From positions 338,371-402,370 of the forward strand of contig WSUB01000012.1 of assembly GCA_019633425.1 (NCBI GenBank): DNA of 64,000 nt, in the 5' to 3' direction. The position numbers and the translations under genes are program-made. Positions 50,785 to 64,000 of the stretch are shown piece after piece. Below the pieces are notes generated by a model, which was not told the DNA's origin, did no database searches, and saw nothing but the letters and a program-made list of their open reading frames with translations. Each line of letters begins with the position of its first letter. Position 1 is the stretch's first letter. This stretch comes from Tulasnella sp. 424 (Eukaryota; Basidiomycota; Agaricomycetes; Cantharellales; Tulasnellaceae).

Positions 50785-51886
50785 ATGTCGTCTTCACCTC
50801 CACCATTAGGAACTGGCCCTCCAACCGATGAAGAGATTGAATACTACTACACTCCGATGTTCAGCTGGGACACCGTCAAGGATCAAGTGGGTGCGTTCTC
50901 CCATTCAACTCTAATCCTTCAGCATTGTATTGCTGATAGGTGTTACTGAGGAGACTTTCTCGTGTTTATGTAGACTCTGGGTGAGCATCTAGTTTATCGA
51001 TACCGAGGGATCCCGTTCATCAGGATGCTACTAGCGACCTGGGAAATCTGAAGCGGCATCCAGCAATGCAGATACGTTACGATAAATGGGTTGCAGAGAT
51101 GGCGGCAGTGCATGGCACTATTGGTGAGGCCTTACATTTATTTGCTCGACTGACCGAGTTGGGTCTAAGGGGGGACGTAATAGTTGCGTATCTTGTCAAT
51201 GTTCGCCTCGGCTGGGGTCCTACCGAAACGCGCCCAGCCACACCGGCCTCTCACGCCAACCCAACCTACACCGACGTCGAAGGCAACACCGACTCAAGGA
51301 TTCTTGGGCTACCTACGCCTCCGAGTACCAGACCTCTGACCCCATCTCTCAATCCACCAGAATACTTTACCGCGGATATCGATTCCAAGTTCGTGAAGAT
51401 CCTCCGGAACGATTGGCCTTACTCAAGTGAGGATGACAGTTTGATATCCACAAGCTTGTGCATGCGCTCATATCCATTGCAAACCCTTCAGTCCCGACTA
51501 ATGTGAAGCACTCCGTCTTCTGGACGAGGGTGCCAATTATCCACCCCGCCATTGTCTCCCCCAAAATATGGAAACGGATCGAGAAGGATGGTCTCTGGGG
51601 CTTTACTGGAAGTGATAGGATTGCAGAACCTAAGAAGCTCCCTGGAGAAGAAGACGACAGCGAGGAGATTCTGCAACTGGTTAAGGATGCCCACAGAGAG
51701 ACGCACAAGTTCGTGCTTGACAATTGGCCGGAGGACCAGTGGGAAACTGCGTGGTTCGTGAATCCCCCGGTAAGTCCAATCCTTGGAGTCGTCTTGCTAG
51801 AATACTGATACCGTCATGAATCGTCGCAGCGTTTACAGAGCATCCCGGGCCTCGCTCACGGACATGTCTTCGCGCGCAAGAAGTAG
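50785..51886 (+). CDS. DUF3605-family protein (about 279 aa)
   Basis: Proposed exons: 50785-50890, micro-exon 50974-50980 (ACTCTGG), 51035-51426, 51492-51769 and 51830-51886. The frame is continuous through all five. The product starts MSSSPPPLGTGPPTDEEIEYY, continues FSWDTVKDQVDSGDLGNLKRHP and carries the family hallmarks NDWPYSIPTNVKHSVFWT, PIIHPAIVSPKIW, GLWGFTG, WETAWFVNPPRLQSIPG and LAHGHVFARKK. The family is common in fungi and has no established function. Without the 7-nt exon the frame between exons 1 and 3 does not join at good splice sites. A segment near 51124-51170 looks longer than in typical members but has no in-frame splice solution. The 3' end converges on MDN1, 79 bases away. 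Confidence 0.85.
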
Positions 51887-51965
51887 AACATATGTTACAA
51901 AAAATCTAGTACAGCATAGAAGGTAGAATAGTATGAGGGGGAAATGAATCTATTACTTGTTACAA

Positions 51966-54900
51966 TTAAGGCTCGGAGCTTCTCTCAAAGAATTGTTTCA
52001 AAGTACCCGACAGCACCTCCGGCAGGGCCTCCACGTTGCGCAGGACGACGTAATATTCGAAGGGGAAAGTATCAAGATAGCGCTCCATCGTCAGTTCCAT
52101 TCGGCCGTTGACGTTCTTGTATGAGACTTGGTTCATGGATAGGATTGAATTCTGGCTGGGGTTCGGTGCAGAGGTCGTAGCTGGTGAGCGGCGAAGGGAG
52201 TCGACGACGACGAAAACGATCATAATGCGATGTTCCTCGGCTTTCCTCAGCAAGGCTCGTAGTCGTTCGTGATCCTGACATATTCCGTCCGAGATGATGA
52301 TCTCCAACTGCCACAGCTCCGCAGCCGAGGTCGACGACATGGTCTTCTTCTCCCTCGCCTCCGTTAAGACCTTGATGGACGTCTCGATGAGCGAGAACAC
52401 GTTCGTCGCGGCTTGGTCGAATCGGAAGGCTCCAAACACCTTCGCGCCTTCTGAATCCGAGAACGGGCCGCCGTCGAATCCATGAAGCACGTCGACCGTC
52501 TTTCCGAAGCGAACAACACCGACATCTCCAACCTCCAGCCGACTCAGCGCCTTGGTGACAAGCGCCAGGGTCTCGTAAGCCAAATGGACCGAATGCCCCT
52601 CAGCCATGGAGCTGGAATCGTCTAAAGCCACGAGCACCTGGTACTCCCGTTGACTGGGACGCGTTCGTCGAAGCCAGATCTTGTCTTTCGTGAACTCGCT
52701 TGCGATGTATGGGATGATCTTCTTCATGTTGAGTCGCTTTCCGGTCCGGTAGTCTCCCTTCAGCCGCGTTGCCCGCGTGGGTTCTAGGATCAGGCGGAGC
52801 TGTTCGCAGAGGTGCGAGGAAAGGTCTTGAGTGAGAGATGAGTATAGGCGCCAGAGTTCATCGGCCCCTTGTTGACTATGTCCATTGGCCATCCAGGTAT
52901 GGAGGGCGAGTTCCACCTCTTCAGATTCAGTCGCTGTGGGCTCCTCTTCTTGCTCGACTTTTGAAGGTTTCAGACCGTCTTCTGGACTTTCATCTGCAGG
53001 TCGGACGGATGCATCCCCACGGACTTGTTGCTCCGTCAATGCGGCTTCCATATTTGCGTCGTCTGTCTCCGACTTCGGTAGGGGACGTTGGTCTAGAGCT
53101 GCAGGTCGTATTGGTCGCTCCTCTTCGCCCATTTCCACGTCATCCATGTCTGGTGGCGGTGCCGAATTTGAAGGTTGCTCCTCGTCAGAGATTTTCAGGT
53201 CGCGGAGGTGCGTTGCCTCGTCCTCAGGATTCGATGGTCCGAGGGCTTGCATATCTTCGTCGGTGTCGGCGTCTTGGAGATACTCCACTTGAGCGGTGTC
53301 GTCTTCCTGACGTTCTGGATCGGCTCCTGGTTGGCGTTCCGCAGAAGTAGGCTCAAGGATCTCTTGGAAGCGTCGTTTGATGTCTTTGAGTGCGTTTCCA
53401 AGGTTTCGAATGGGGTTTGGCATCTCGTGCGTTGCTTCCTCCTCGCGGGATCCTCGACCTTCCTCTTGAGCGACTCCGGCCGCTTCTTTGTCGTTTGGCC
53501 CTTCGGTGACTTCTTTCTGCGAGCTACGCGGTGTGAAAGTGGTTTGAGTTGATTAGTCGGTAGGCCAATCATTAATGAACACTCACTCTTTCTGCTTTTC
53601 CGCGGATGCGTTCTCTTCCGATGCATCCAACTCAGGCTTGTCTAGAGACTCTTTCCCATGCTCCTCCCGTGCACTCCCATTGGGGGCGGCCCCCTGTTCT
53701 TTCTCTTCCGCTGACACGGCTGCATCTCCAGCTGGGTTCCGGTCTACATCCGGTCTGGAAGCCGAAGGAAGTTCGGGCACCTCATCCAATTTGGTCTCGC
53801 CTTCCCTATCCTCCTCTTGTGCCTCCTTTTGCTCGCCATCCTCGCCCTGGGTATCTTCATCTCCCATCTCCGACTTTCGCTCTTCCTGCGGTGCGTCGTT
53901 GATATCTTCTTCATCTCCTTCCAACTCGCCCAGGTCATCGTCCATCTCCATTTCGTCACTTTTCCCGTCATCTCCGCCTATCTCCATGTCCTCGGGCAGG
54001 TCAAGAACGTCTCCTTGTGGGACGTGCTCGTCCATCTTTGCTCCTTGATCAGGGACGGGGGCATCCAGATCCGGACCTTCCTCTTGTTCCTCGGCTTGCT
54101 CGTCGCCCTGTATCTCTTCGGGACCGTTTTCCTTCGTGCTGTCCTCCTTGTCCTTGGCATCAGGCGGGGGCCGAACGTCGTCCTCTCGAGCAACCATTTC
54201 AGACTGGCTGTCGGAGGGATTTTGCGGGGCTTGATCAGGATCACGTGTTTGGTCGTCCATCTTGTCGGATCCACCCTTGTCCCCCCACAGCTTTTCGTCG
54301 ACGGCGTTGGGATCCAGTGGGTCGAGGGGCTCAACCTGGTCTTCCGGACTTTCTTCCTCTTCTTCTTCCTCCCCGTCGGCCTGGTCTTTCCCTTTATCAT
54401 CCACATCCTGCATTTCGCCGCCAAAATCGTCCTTCATTTCAATGGCATTATCGTCTTCCTCATCCTCATCATTCCGCTCTTGTGGTTCATCCTGCTCGCC
54501 GCGGAGTCCCTCCACCTGACTTTCATCTTCGATTTGCTCGCTGACGTTCTCCTTTCCTTGTCCAGAACCAAGGCCAGTCCCTTCCTCCAAATTTCCAGTC
54601 CCGTCCTCACCCTTCCCTTCCGACTCGTCTGTGTCTTGAGGCTTGCAAAAACCTTTTTCTGCAATCGTGCGGAGGGTCGAACAGAGGATATAAGTAAGCT
54701 TGTAGAGGGACTTGCACCACCGACTGAGTTCCGTCAAGTGACCATCCATGACAACGGCATACTGCAGCAGGTAAGGGCGGACCGCCGTAGCAGACGAGAT
54801 TGCTCCGTCGCTGGAAGCTATGGACAAGAGTAGCTCTTCCAGAAGGGAAAGGATCGTAGCTCCTTGAAGCAATTCTCCGGTCCTCCGCAAAGAACGGTCT

Positions 54901-57900
54901 TGTTGCCGAATGTAATCTTCCGTAGGTTCCTGAGCATTCACGTCGATATGTGCGAGGAGATTTTGCATTATGACTAGGACCGCGTTGATAACTCGGGGTT
55001 CGGCTTGGTGGTCACTGGATTGTGGCAAGTCCATGGCGTTGAAGGTCCATGAATCGCACAGTGGACGTAGCCAGTTCACCACGCCAAGGAACATGTGGTT
55101 CCACCGGGTTGATTCGGCGCTCCAGCTCTCGAGGGTACGGAAGGCGTGAAGAACATTGGAAGATACGCGACTCAGCCGTTCTGCTTCGTCTAAACACCTT
55201 TGAGTCAGAGGAGGGACTTTGTGTGAACGGTACTGCACATACCTGACGTTATGAAAGGCGTTTGTGTAAGTTTGACTGACTTTCGGACATGCGAAACGTC
55301 GTTCAGGCTAGACACTAGGTCCGCTTGTAACTGAGGATAGCCAACGGGTAAGGTTGAGGTGGCGTCTGGCGTGCTGTGGGACGAGATAAGGACGGAGGCG
55401 TGCTCTTCGAGTTGCGTCAGCGAAGTCGTTAGGCGGAGGACGGTGTCGTGGAGATCTTCTATCCGTCTGGCCCCATCCTCGCTGACAGCAATCAACCGCG
55501 AAGTGTGGGCGAGACTCGAAATCATCTCAAACCGGGCCATCGTTCCCCGCACACGTTCAAAAATGCCTAAAGACGAACACAGGCTAAAACCCAGGGTTAG
55601 AAAAGGTATTCGCGGGGATAAGAGGAGTCTAAGCTCACCGGTTACGTGAAGCCAAAGACGCAGCAAACGAAGATTCAACGAAGGCGACGGCACGCTGAAG
55701 ATCACGGGTGGCAATATCGGGATGGTGCTTGTTCAGGGTTTGGCGGAGTTGAGGTAGGAGATGGAGCAGGCGATGGTGATACGTTTCGGCTTTCGTCAAC
55801 TCTTCGGATCCTTCGAAAGCCGTAGTCGACGACACGGAGAGGGAAGGAAGTTCCATTAGCGGCGGCCGGGTTTGTTGGAAGGCGAGAATCTCGGGCTTCA
55901 GGTTCGGAGGGAGACCAGCGTTCCGCAAGTCTTTCATGACATCTGCCACCGCCTTCCTCTTCCGCGCGGAGAGTGCTTTTACCGCTTTGGATAGCTCGTC
56001 TTTGTCCCCGCTGGGTAGCTGTGTTGAAGCCAAGGAGTGTGCGGTTTCCAGGATGTCGACCGCCATCTCGTCCACTTTCACCCATTCACTGGACAACACA
56101 AACGGATGAACCTTCTTTTGAACGACATCTACGAGCGTCTTCACTTTGATAGGAATATCTCCCTCTTCGGTAACTGCTTCTGGAGGCTCGATGCTTATGG
56201 GCTTGGAATTGGGTCCTTCCGTCTGAACAGTAGGCTCCAGAAGAAGCGACGAGATGACCGGCTCCACTTGCTGCTGAAGAACCTCCCTGAACTTTCGGAT
56301 ACTTCGGTGTAGGTGTCGATGGGTTCTTTCCGCACTTGCCTTGAGAGCGTGGACGTTGACGTCTCGCCAGCTTGCTAATTTGATGAAGTCTTTGATCTCG
56401 GCGTCCAGCTTCTCCCGCTCTTTCGCCATTCGCCCCAGGAGCTCAGGCTCAAACTGCTTCCAGTACTGGTACGTCGAACGAAGAAGCGTTGCGACCCGTC
56501 CGAGCGTGCTCCGCGTTTCGTTGTCGCTTAATGGGGTCATCTTGTCGGTGAAGTTGGCAAAGGTGGACAGGAGGAGAAGGCGAGACGAATATTGGCCCAA
56601 GGGACTTCCCAGCATGTATTGGTCGAGTAACGGCGAAAGGCCCTGGATGTGTCGGTCGACCGCGTTGGTTTCCGGGGATTTCGCTGCTGCGATGCTTCCG
56701 TGAACCGCCGCTTCGTACAGCCTAAACCACCAAACATCAATCGCGGACGCGAACGTCGACGCTTGAACCTCCAGCAAGCGACTCCAGCATGATAGCTCGA
56801 GCCTTCTCCACTCCACGATCTGTGCGGTAATCGCCTGTTGCTGTGCCTTCAAGCTGTTGCCCTTGTGGGCGTAGCGTTCCCAGTCTTCGGTTTGCAGCAA
56901 CAGCCGTTCGAGCGCCGAAAGTACCTTCGCGACTGATGAGTCCATGGGATAGCGTAGGGTTTCTTCAGCACGATCCTTCAGGTGCCTGAGAACAAGTTGC
57001 TCTGGCCATTCGGCTAACAAGTCGTCCACCCTCTTGATGAAATCCCCCAAAAGTGCGACGGCCTTCCGGACTTCGGGAACATTTGAGTCGTGGTAGAAGT
57101 CAAACGTTTGAGTGTTGTCGAATCTTGAATTTTGGATGAGGTCAAGGCGATCTTGTAGCATGAGAAGTCGGGAGCAAACGGTGGCTTCGTCGGTTTGATG
57201 TGTTCCTCCCAGGTCGTCGAGGAAAGCTGCCGCCGAGGCAACGACATCTCGTGGATCCTGGCTGGCCAACTTGCAGTACTCTCCATCCGAGAATAGCTCC
57301 TGATGTAATATAAAGAGCCTTCGATACACCTTGGTGTCTAGTGCACGAGATCCTCGTACAACAGACTCTGGATTGGGGTTCTCCTGAGGCTCATCCGTGA
57401 ACCTGGGGAAAAGTTGATTGAACTCCCTCTCCTCTAACTCCTCGTCCGATAGCTGCATTTGGTCCTGCTTCCGTTGGCGGTATAGACTCCCGGCTTCCTG
57501 AGCTTCTTTCCGTTCTGCTTCCTGGTCGTCCAACCATAGGCGGAGGAGCTGGTCGTATCTTTCGGCGACGATGGCCAAGTGCGATAGCGCGAAGAGACCC
57601 GCTGCTCGATCGTTTGCAACCAAGCCCAATGTGTGGATGAGCAGGTCTACTCGTGTAGAAGTGTTCTTGGTGCGACGGACCAATCCCTCGAAGTCGATGG
57701 CTTTAAGTGAAGGGAATGCTGTTGCTCGAGGGCAGGCCAAAACTGCCTCCACGAACTGGGGCGACCGATCTGCGATGTCTCCGGCTTCGGCAAGGATTCG
57801 AACACCGAAGCGTATCAGCTCGACAGCTTGAGCGAAAGGGACGGCTATGTCGCTGAGGTCCGAGTACGTAGATTCTAGCCGCAGCAGGAACCCCTGAACC

Positions 57901-60900
57901 GATCCTTGGAAAGTCGCTTCCCTCTGCCGCGCACTGCTTGACGACGCCTCGATGGAGCCGACTAGTTCCTCCACTCTAACTAGATCAACGATGTCTCGGC
58001 AGAACTGATGGAGCTCTGTGAAAAGGGCGTGTAGCCTCTTTAGGTCCGGCTCTCGTCCGATGTCCTCGGTTCCAATTCTGTTAAGGCGTTCACGGACGAC
58101 CTGAAGCCTTTTCTCTAGTTCCTGAATCGTTGGGTTCGATACGTTCCCAGTTGCGAGGTCCTCGGCACGCTTGTTCACTGCGATCCGGGCACTGAGAAGA
58201 CATGCTTCTCGCTCCCAGAAGTCTCTGGCGCAGCGATGGGCGACGATGGGGTCCAGCGGGGCGTCGGGCACATATAGAGCCAGGGTGGACAGCCCGAGCG
58301 ACACAAAACCCTTCGCCACTCGAGAAATCAGGTCTGATGATGGGACCAAATTCGCTAAGGCTGGACGGAGCATTCGGTCGTACGTGTCGACAAGGTGCTG
58401 GTTGCGGCTAGTGGTGATACTGCTTGCCAAGCCTTCGGGTTGAGACGCAGAGCTCCACGGGATGGCGGACCACCATCGGACTATGCCATGTTGAATTTGG
58501 GCGAACGTGCTTTCATCGTACGATGACGCAAAGGCCTCAAAGAACTGGGAGAGTGGTTGGTAAATGGAAGGAAGCGAGTAAGAAAATACTTACGAGTCCA
58601 ACCTGCTCCAACAGCATGCCTGCTAACACGTGATCACGCCTAACAACTTCTGCATCGAGTCCCATCCTTGCGAGAGAGGTTATCCTATAGAGTCTTCTTT
58701 CATAATCCGGAAGCCTGGAGAGGCTGCTTGTGTTCGGGTTTCTAGGCGAATGCTCTGTTAGCGGTGGATCTTTAGCCCGCGTTGGGGAACGTACAACTCG
58801 GAGAGTGTTTGCTGGAGTAGAGACGGCCTAAGCAGGTATCCTGGCCCTGAAACCGACTGACAACAGCCATCAGCTCATGGCCATACCACAGGACGAGCTG
58901 TATACCTTGGCACTGTCCAGTCCGGTAGACCAGAGTGACTTGCACCAGCTTGTCCAGATAGCTGCTCTAATGGCGGGCGCCACTGCATTGGATCGGAGCT
59001 TGTCATGAGATTTCCTCAATTTTATAAATATACTATCACTCCTACCACTCGACCCAGCTTCACTAATCCAGGTAGCATGTCTAACGGGTGTCAGGCGAAG
59101 TAGAGGATAGGAGGGGGTTTCGATTGCGATCCGCGCTAGTTTACTGTCGCCTTGAACCTGACACCGAGACGGTCAGTCTTCCGAGCTGGATGAGATCAAA
59201 ACAATATTCTCACTTTTCTCGAATTTTGCGGAACTAGGATTGAGCCATGTAGCAGGCGGAACTCCAGGATTGCGATGTAAACGTTCTCGGATGATGAAGC
59301 GAACTCCGTGTCAATCAGTTCCTAAAACGGACGAGGATGAATGTCCGAATTAACTCGTATATGGAAGTGATTTACTTGGCCCGACGAATCCAACATCCGT
59401 TGAACTTGTGCTGAAGAGGCTGTAATGTTTCCTCCAAGGGTTGCCACTGCCATGAGATCGAAAGCTATCAAATGTAGATCCACTAAATTAGAGACGAGTC
59501 GTGAAAGGCGGGAAAACTTGCAAACCGTACCGAGTTGTCGTTGTTCCTGATTATATGATTGAGCCAGTTTGTCCAAAGTTCGGAGATCTGAAGCGAGTTG
59601 TCGTGGTAGGACCTTGCGCAATCTGGATCTCCAGATCAGGTCCATTCCGTGGCCTCGAGTCATGGCAAGAATGGATTGGAGCTGTTCAGCTCGTGCAAAC
59701 ACATCGTCGAGCAGAGTGGGGACATGAGGTCTAATCTCGCAAAACCAGCTAACAATCGTTTGGATGGCCGAGTAGTCGAGTTCACGACTTTGGGTAACCA
59801 GGACAAGCTGCCGTGCGAAGGCAAGGACGGAGTTCGTAGTGCGAAGAACCTTTAACAAATAATTAGATCAAATCCATCCAACGGAACAGATTGTGACTGA
59901 CCATAGAGGCAACGTGATCTTCGCTGGTCCCGAAACCACCTAGAACTATTGCACCAACGTCCTGGACGGCTTTAACTAGAGGATATATGTGTGACAACCC
60001 TTTGACTGCCTCGGTCTGAGATAACCTTCCAGTTGAGATGGCATAAGAACGCTCAAGGGCCGAACGTGGGGGAGCGGAACCGTCGAGAGTCGTCGAGTTC
60101 GAAGTCCAGGCTTGTTGCAGCAAGCACTCCACTGCGTCCATAACAATCGTAGGCGCGAAAGGAAGCCCATCGCCGGCTGCTGCAATAAGATCCGTGTTCA
60201 AAAGGACGTCTATTGGCTACAGTAGTTTACATTCAGCTCAGCCCGGAACCACCCTGCTAGGCGCTTGGGAAGTAAAAGTAAACGCGTCAGTACTAACCTG
60301 AGACAGAAGAAAAGCTGAAGGAACTCCCCGTCTTTGTGCCACATGACCTTTCAAGGTCATCGAAATCTCAATCACCGCCTTCATCATTCCATAACTTGCA
60401 TTTGGAAGAGTTAAGGTGCTCCCCTGTGATTTCCCCTCAGCCAAGAACCGCAAAACGCGCTGTGTAACGGGAAGCTGATCCTTATTACTTGACCGAAGTG
60501 CAAACTCAAGAAAGCTTCCTCGTTCGTATTCCGAGTCGAGGGAGGCCCGGTCAACTAGTCGCCGAAGATGAGTAAGGTGCCGGATGTTGTGGTCTGTATT
60601 GGAAAGAGAGAGGCCGGAGGAAGGTTGGTAGAGACGAGCCCGCGCGAATAGAGCGGTCGTATCTTCGGAATCGTCCACAGAATCAACAGTAATCTCGATA
60701 CCTCGATTACGCATAGCACGAGAAAGCTCTCCGTGCTGAGGGTCCACTACCATGAAAAGCCTGAAATCGGGGTGGGGTGTTAATACTTGAACTTCACCAT
60801 TGACCAGTCCTCGCTCGCTCAGTACAAGCGAACCGTCGGTTTCGCAGAGGGAGTTTAAACGGTCAAGCACGGAAGGGTTGCAGAGATTGGCGTTATCCAA

Positions 60901-63900
60901 AAGGAGCCATTGGCCCTGCTTGATGGCGGTGACCAAAGGTCCATCGATCCAACCGAAACAGGCTTGGAGGGAATGGCCAGGTTCGAGAGTTTGGGGAGGT
61001 AGTTGCTCAAAGCTGCCGAGTAAATCTCCAGTGTCGACTGCTGGGTGCATCGAAAATTCTTGAAGATCGACTCCGAACATGCTGGCGAAAAGTCGGACCA
61101 GACTGGTCTTACCGGACTGCTTCTTCCCTGAGATAATTACCAGAGAGCCCTGACGAACCGCGTCGGACATTGCTTTAAGACTTGAGGTGTGCTTGCGGAA
61201 TGGATGGAGAATACGAGGACTCGATGATTTATTGAGGCGTTTGGAGATGGTGTGGCCGACCTGGAAATATTGAGGGGTAATGGATATGGTCGGACGTGGT
61301 GGCATGTCATCGGATAGGTTGAACGTTTCTGTGTAAAGCTGCCAAACGTGAAGGCGGTCCAACTCGTTGCGGAAACGCTGGAGGTAGACGGAACGGATGA
61401 AGTCACTGGGGGAGGAGGGCTGAGCGGCGTCGGGGGTGCGTAGCAAAGACAGCCAACGGAGGAGGTCCCTAAGATTGAACTCCCAAGGACTACCTTCACG
61501 TCCGAACGATCTCCGCACCATGACTTCGTCATGAAGGCGGTTGTTGAAAGTGATCATCCGGTTTATCGTATCGCTTGAAAATGTTGGGAACAGGTGGGCG
61601 CATATCAGGTGGTAGTCGGGTGATGAAAGTTCTCGGATGTAAACTTTGGTGAAGCGGTTGAGGAAAGATTTGGGAAGTCCTTTTCGGCCTCCGCCTTGAT
61701 GAAGTGGATTTTGAGCGGCGAAGATGCGGAAGTTGGGATGGCGAGTGAATGAACGTCCTAGCTCAGGAATATAAACCGTCCCGCGATGGTCCAAGACAGC
61801 ATTGAGACCTTCGAGGACTGCCTGGGGCGCCAGGTTCATCTCGTCGAGCAGAACCCAGTCTCCCTCTTGGAGAGCCCGAAGAAAGGCTGCGTCCTTCCAC
61901 ACGAATTCTCCTGGCTTTCCTCCCTCCACCGGTAGGTCTGAGCCATACAGGTCCATCAAATCGGTCTGATCGGAGAGATTGATGCGACAGAGTCGATTTC
62001 CGGTGAAGTTGGCCAAAGCGGCAATGAGACTGGACTTGCCCACTCCAGGGCTTCCCTCAAGCAGGATAGGCTTCTGCACTTGACAAGCTCGAATAACTCT
62101 AGCTGCATTGTTCTTGGTCGTTGGCGCGGCAATATTGAAGCCAACTCGGGGGAGCTCGTGCGGGCCCATCGAGATACCAAATTGCTCGATGTAGAAGGTG
62201 TCGGTTGTCGCGTTCGTGGGATGTTGTTGGGAAGGGGTAAAAGAGACTAGGTCGTTCAGCTTTGAAAGGGCTTTGCGCTCAAACTCTGCGAGAGCCACTG
62301 ATGTGAATGTGGCAGTTTGGGGGAGGGAAGCCAAGCCGTCGAGAAGGGTCATGTGTGCTGCGTGGTGCTAAGGGAAGAGTCTATTCTCAGAATCGTGACA
62401 TCATAGGATCAGTTAGGCATCACGTACGAATAGTCCCTCAAGGGGAATGGACGGTTCATGGATATTGGCCGCGTTGGTAAACTCGACCCAAGCCTAAGGA
62501 GCAATTTCAGAGTGAGAGCCTATCACAGAACATAAGAAAAAGGTCAAAGGCTCACGATGATGTCTCTGAGACCAACGGTGTGCTCATCACCAAGCGTTTC
62601 CGAGAACCACTGACAGAAGTCTAATAATATGGAGCCGAATGGTTTCAGGGTTGTGGTCCGCCACATAGCTTCAACGATCTTCATTTTGTCCGAACGAGAG
62701 TCGACCAACGGAACCCAGATCTCAGTGAATCGGTTGCGAAGGGCAGGAGAGAGCTCTTTCTTTCCGTAGTCCCCGCCAGGGTTCATCGTGGCCACTAGCT
62801 TGAAATCAGCGGATGCTAGAACTTCCAAACGATCGATGTCCCAGCCACCCTTTTCGGCCAACGTTAACGTGCGCGCAGGCTCTAGGACGCTGTTGAGCCG
62901 TTCGAGAACGGAGTCATCGGCGAGGGAGATCTCGTCCAAAAGGAAAACACCTCCGGTACGCATGGCTTCAACCAGGGGCCCATCGTGCCATTCGAACAAC
63001 GCATTGGCTCGCTTTAGCTTTCCGAGAACCTCGTGCACTCTCTCTCGTGCGACGGGAGGCAGCATCTCCTTAACAGATGCTCTCGAGATTGCAGCAGAGA
63101 TGGAATCGGGATCGGTGAGGTTGTGGGTATCGAGGCCGTTTTCGTGGAGAAGGGAGAGAGCGTCTCGGATAGCGTCGGCACGGAGGGAAGCCCGGTTACG
63201 GAGAGGACGCTGTCCACCCAGAAGATCGGCCGTCTCCGTATTCTGGTGGCAGTTGAGGGTGAACAGCGGGCGGTTGTGAGCTCGGGCGAAGTGTTCGCAG
63301 ACGGAAGTCTTCCCGCAACCGGTTTCTCCGACGAGAAGGACAGGTTCGTTGTGCTTCAAAGCTGAGGAGACCAGGACGAAAAGTCGTTGAAACGCGCGGG
63401 TCCAGACTAGACCGGGTGGGAGCGATGGAAGGCCTATCTTGGAGCGTAAGTCGGTCCCCGGGGCATCAATGCAATACATGGCGTTCTCATCAATCTTGAC
63501 TTTGAGGACGCTCTCCATGACCTCTTTTACGACCGCCTTGTCGTCAGCATTTCTAGCCCTCTCTGCAAGTAGCATATATCCATCCTCCGCTAGGTCTTGG
63601 TTGGTTAGGCCCTCCTTGTCCTTCCAGTCTCGATTCGCCCAGCGGAAGAGGTCACGTAGCGTGACGAACCCTTGCTTGGTTTCGAAGACCCGGCCTGTCT
63701 GACGTCGCTTCTGCAGCTCCTCAAATACGGCGACGATGCGTTGAGCCCTTGAAGGTGGAATCTTGCACCTTTCAGAAAGAATGACTTCCAATTCGGCTTG
63801 AGGAACGTCTGTGAAATGGACCTCTAGGAACCTGTTTCGGAAGGCTCGAGAGAGGACCTTTCGACCTCCGTACAGACCGGCGGGATTCTGGGTAGCGAAG

Positions 63901-64000
63901 AGCATGAAGCTGGGATGAGGCCGCACGATTTCTTGAGTCTCAGGAATAACAAGCTCCCGGTTGTCGTCGAGTAGACGGTTGAGGGATTCGAGTACGTCTG
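51966..64000 (-). CDS. MDN1: Midasin / Rea1, dynein-like AAA ATPase of 60S maturation (5' end outside window)
   Basis: Fourteen exons are in view, about 3770 codons. Proposed minus-strand exons: 62556 to beyond 64000, 62428-62493, 60298-62367, 59902-60216, 59531-59849, 59376-59482, 59214-59321, 58906-59157, 58795-58856, 58594-58741, 55639-58544, 55281-55583, 53587-55242 and 51966-53523. Seen from the right edge: the end of AAA3 (QNPAGLYGGRKVLSRAFRNR); AAA4 with Walker A GETGCGKT near 63305-63330 and Walker B FLLDEISLAD; AAA5 with GSPGVGKS near 62030-62057 and LLDEMNLAP; AAA6 with GKKQSGKT near 61105-61130 and LLDNANLCNP. Then come the long helical linker, an Asp/Glu-rich region (53590-54640), and a C-terminal VWA domain with the MIDAS signature DDSSS near 52606-52630. 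Midasin pulls the factors Rsa4 and Ytm1 off pre-60S particles in nucleolus and nucleoplasm. AAA1, AAA2 and the N-terminus lie beyond the window. Confidence 0.95.

Noticed and set aside
51124..51169. Possible extra intron in the DUF3605 gene
   Set aside because: GT..AG ends are present but removal of 46 nt shifts the frame, so the segment is left as coding.
53817..54833. 338-codon plus-strand frame rich in hydrophobic residues, looking like a membrane protein
   Set aside because: It is the antisense of the Asp/Glu-rich and glutamine-rich part of MDN1; acidic codons read as Phe/Leu/Val on the other strand.
1..64000. CRISPR arrays, operons and bacterial-type ribosome binding sites
   Set aside because: The spliced genes and eukaryotic families show this is fungal nuclear DNA; no regularly spaced short repeats were seen.

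Overview
The window looks like nuclear DNA of a filamentous basidiomycete, probably an agaricomycete. Introns are mostly 45-80 nt with GT..AG ends and CTAAC/CTGAC-like branch sites. The predicted proteins are of fungal type: tandem F-box proteins of the LPxEILxxIxxxxLPP type, a DUF3605 protein, a PXA-domain protein, a broken CE15 glucuronoyl esterase, TRM61 and the ribosome-assembly ATPase midasin. Species and genus cannot be named from the sequence. There is one run of 99 Ns.

Layout. (1) 1-15.5 kb is a gene-poor, decayed region. It holds a CE15 esterase pseudogene, three remnants of a PXA-domain gene (one nearly full length but frame-broken), and a duplicated 1.4 kb block. Each copy of that block carries an intact four-exon minus-strand gene for a small protein whose N-terminal half resembles a forkhead winged helix. 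(2) 15.6-34.9 kb is a left array of five minus-strand F-box genes, separated by long homologous spacers. The spacers contain two clear transposon insertions and, six times over, the same two mini-exons of an unidentified plus-strand gene start. (3) 35.0-38.5 kb is a single five-exon universal-stress-protein (USP) gene. (4) 39.1-48.7 kb is a right array of four plus-strand F-box genes plus one relic. The spacers of this array carry decayed copies of the last codons and 3' flank of the USP gene. (5) 48.9-64.0 kb is a compact housekeeping block: TRM61 (minus), a DUF3605 gene (plus, sharing a 259 bp divergent promoter with TRM61) and MDN1/midasin (minus, running off the right edge).

How the genes relate. 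Both F-box arrays share a common protein plan: N-terminal F-box, leucine-rich middle, and a conserved C-terminal LLDLLxxLDxxxQVxWxGxRx block. They are best read as one birth-and-death family that expanded in opposite directions around the USP gene. F-box proteins normally act as substrate receptors of SCF ubiquitin ligases; the substrates here are unknown. TRM61 (tRNA m1A58) and midasin (60S export maturation) are core translation-machinery genes and mark the stable, syntenic side of the window.

The most useful new observations are: the USP 3'-end copies embedded in the right array; the repeated mini-exon pair in the left array; a 790 bp DNA transposon with an 18 bp perfect terminal inverted repeat and a perfect 8 bp target duplication; the forkhead-like gene pair; a probable 7-nt micro-exon in the DUF3605 gene; and an assembly artefact (identical 78-bp contig ends either side of the N gap) that inflates one F-box protein by 59 codons.
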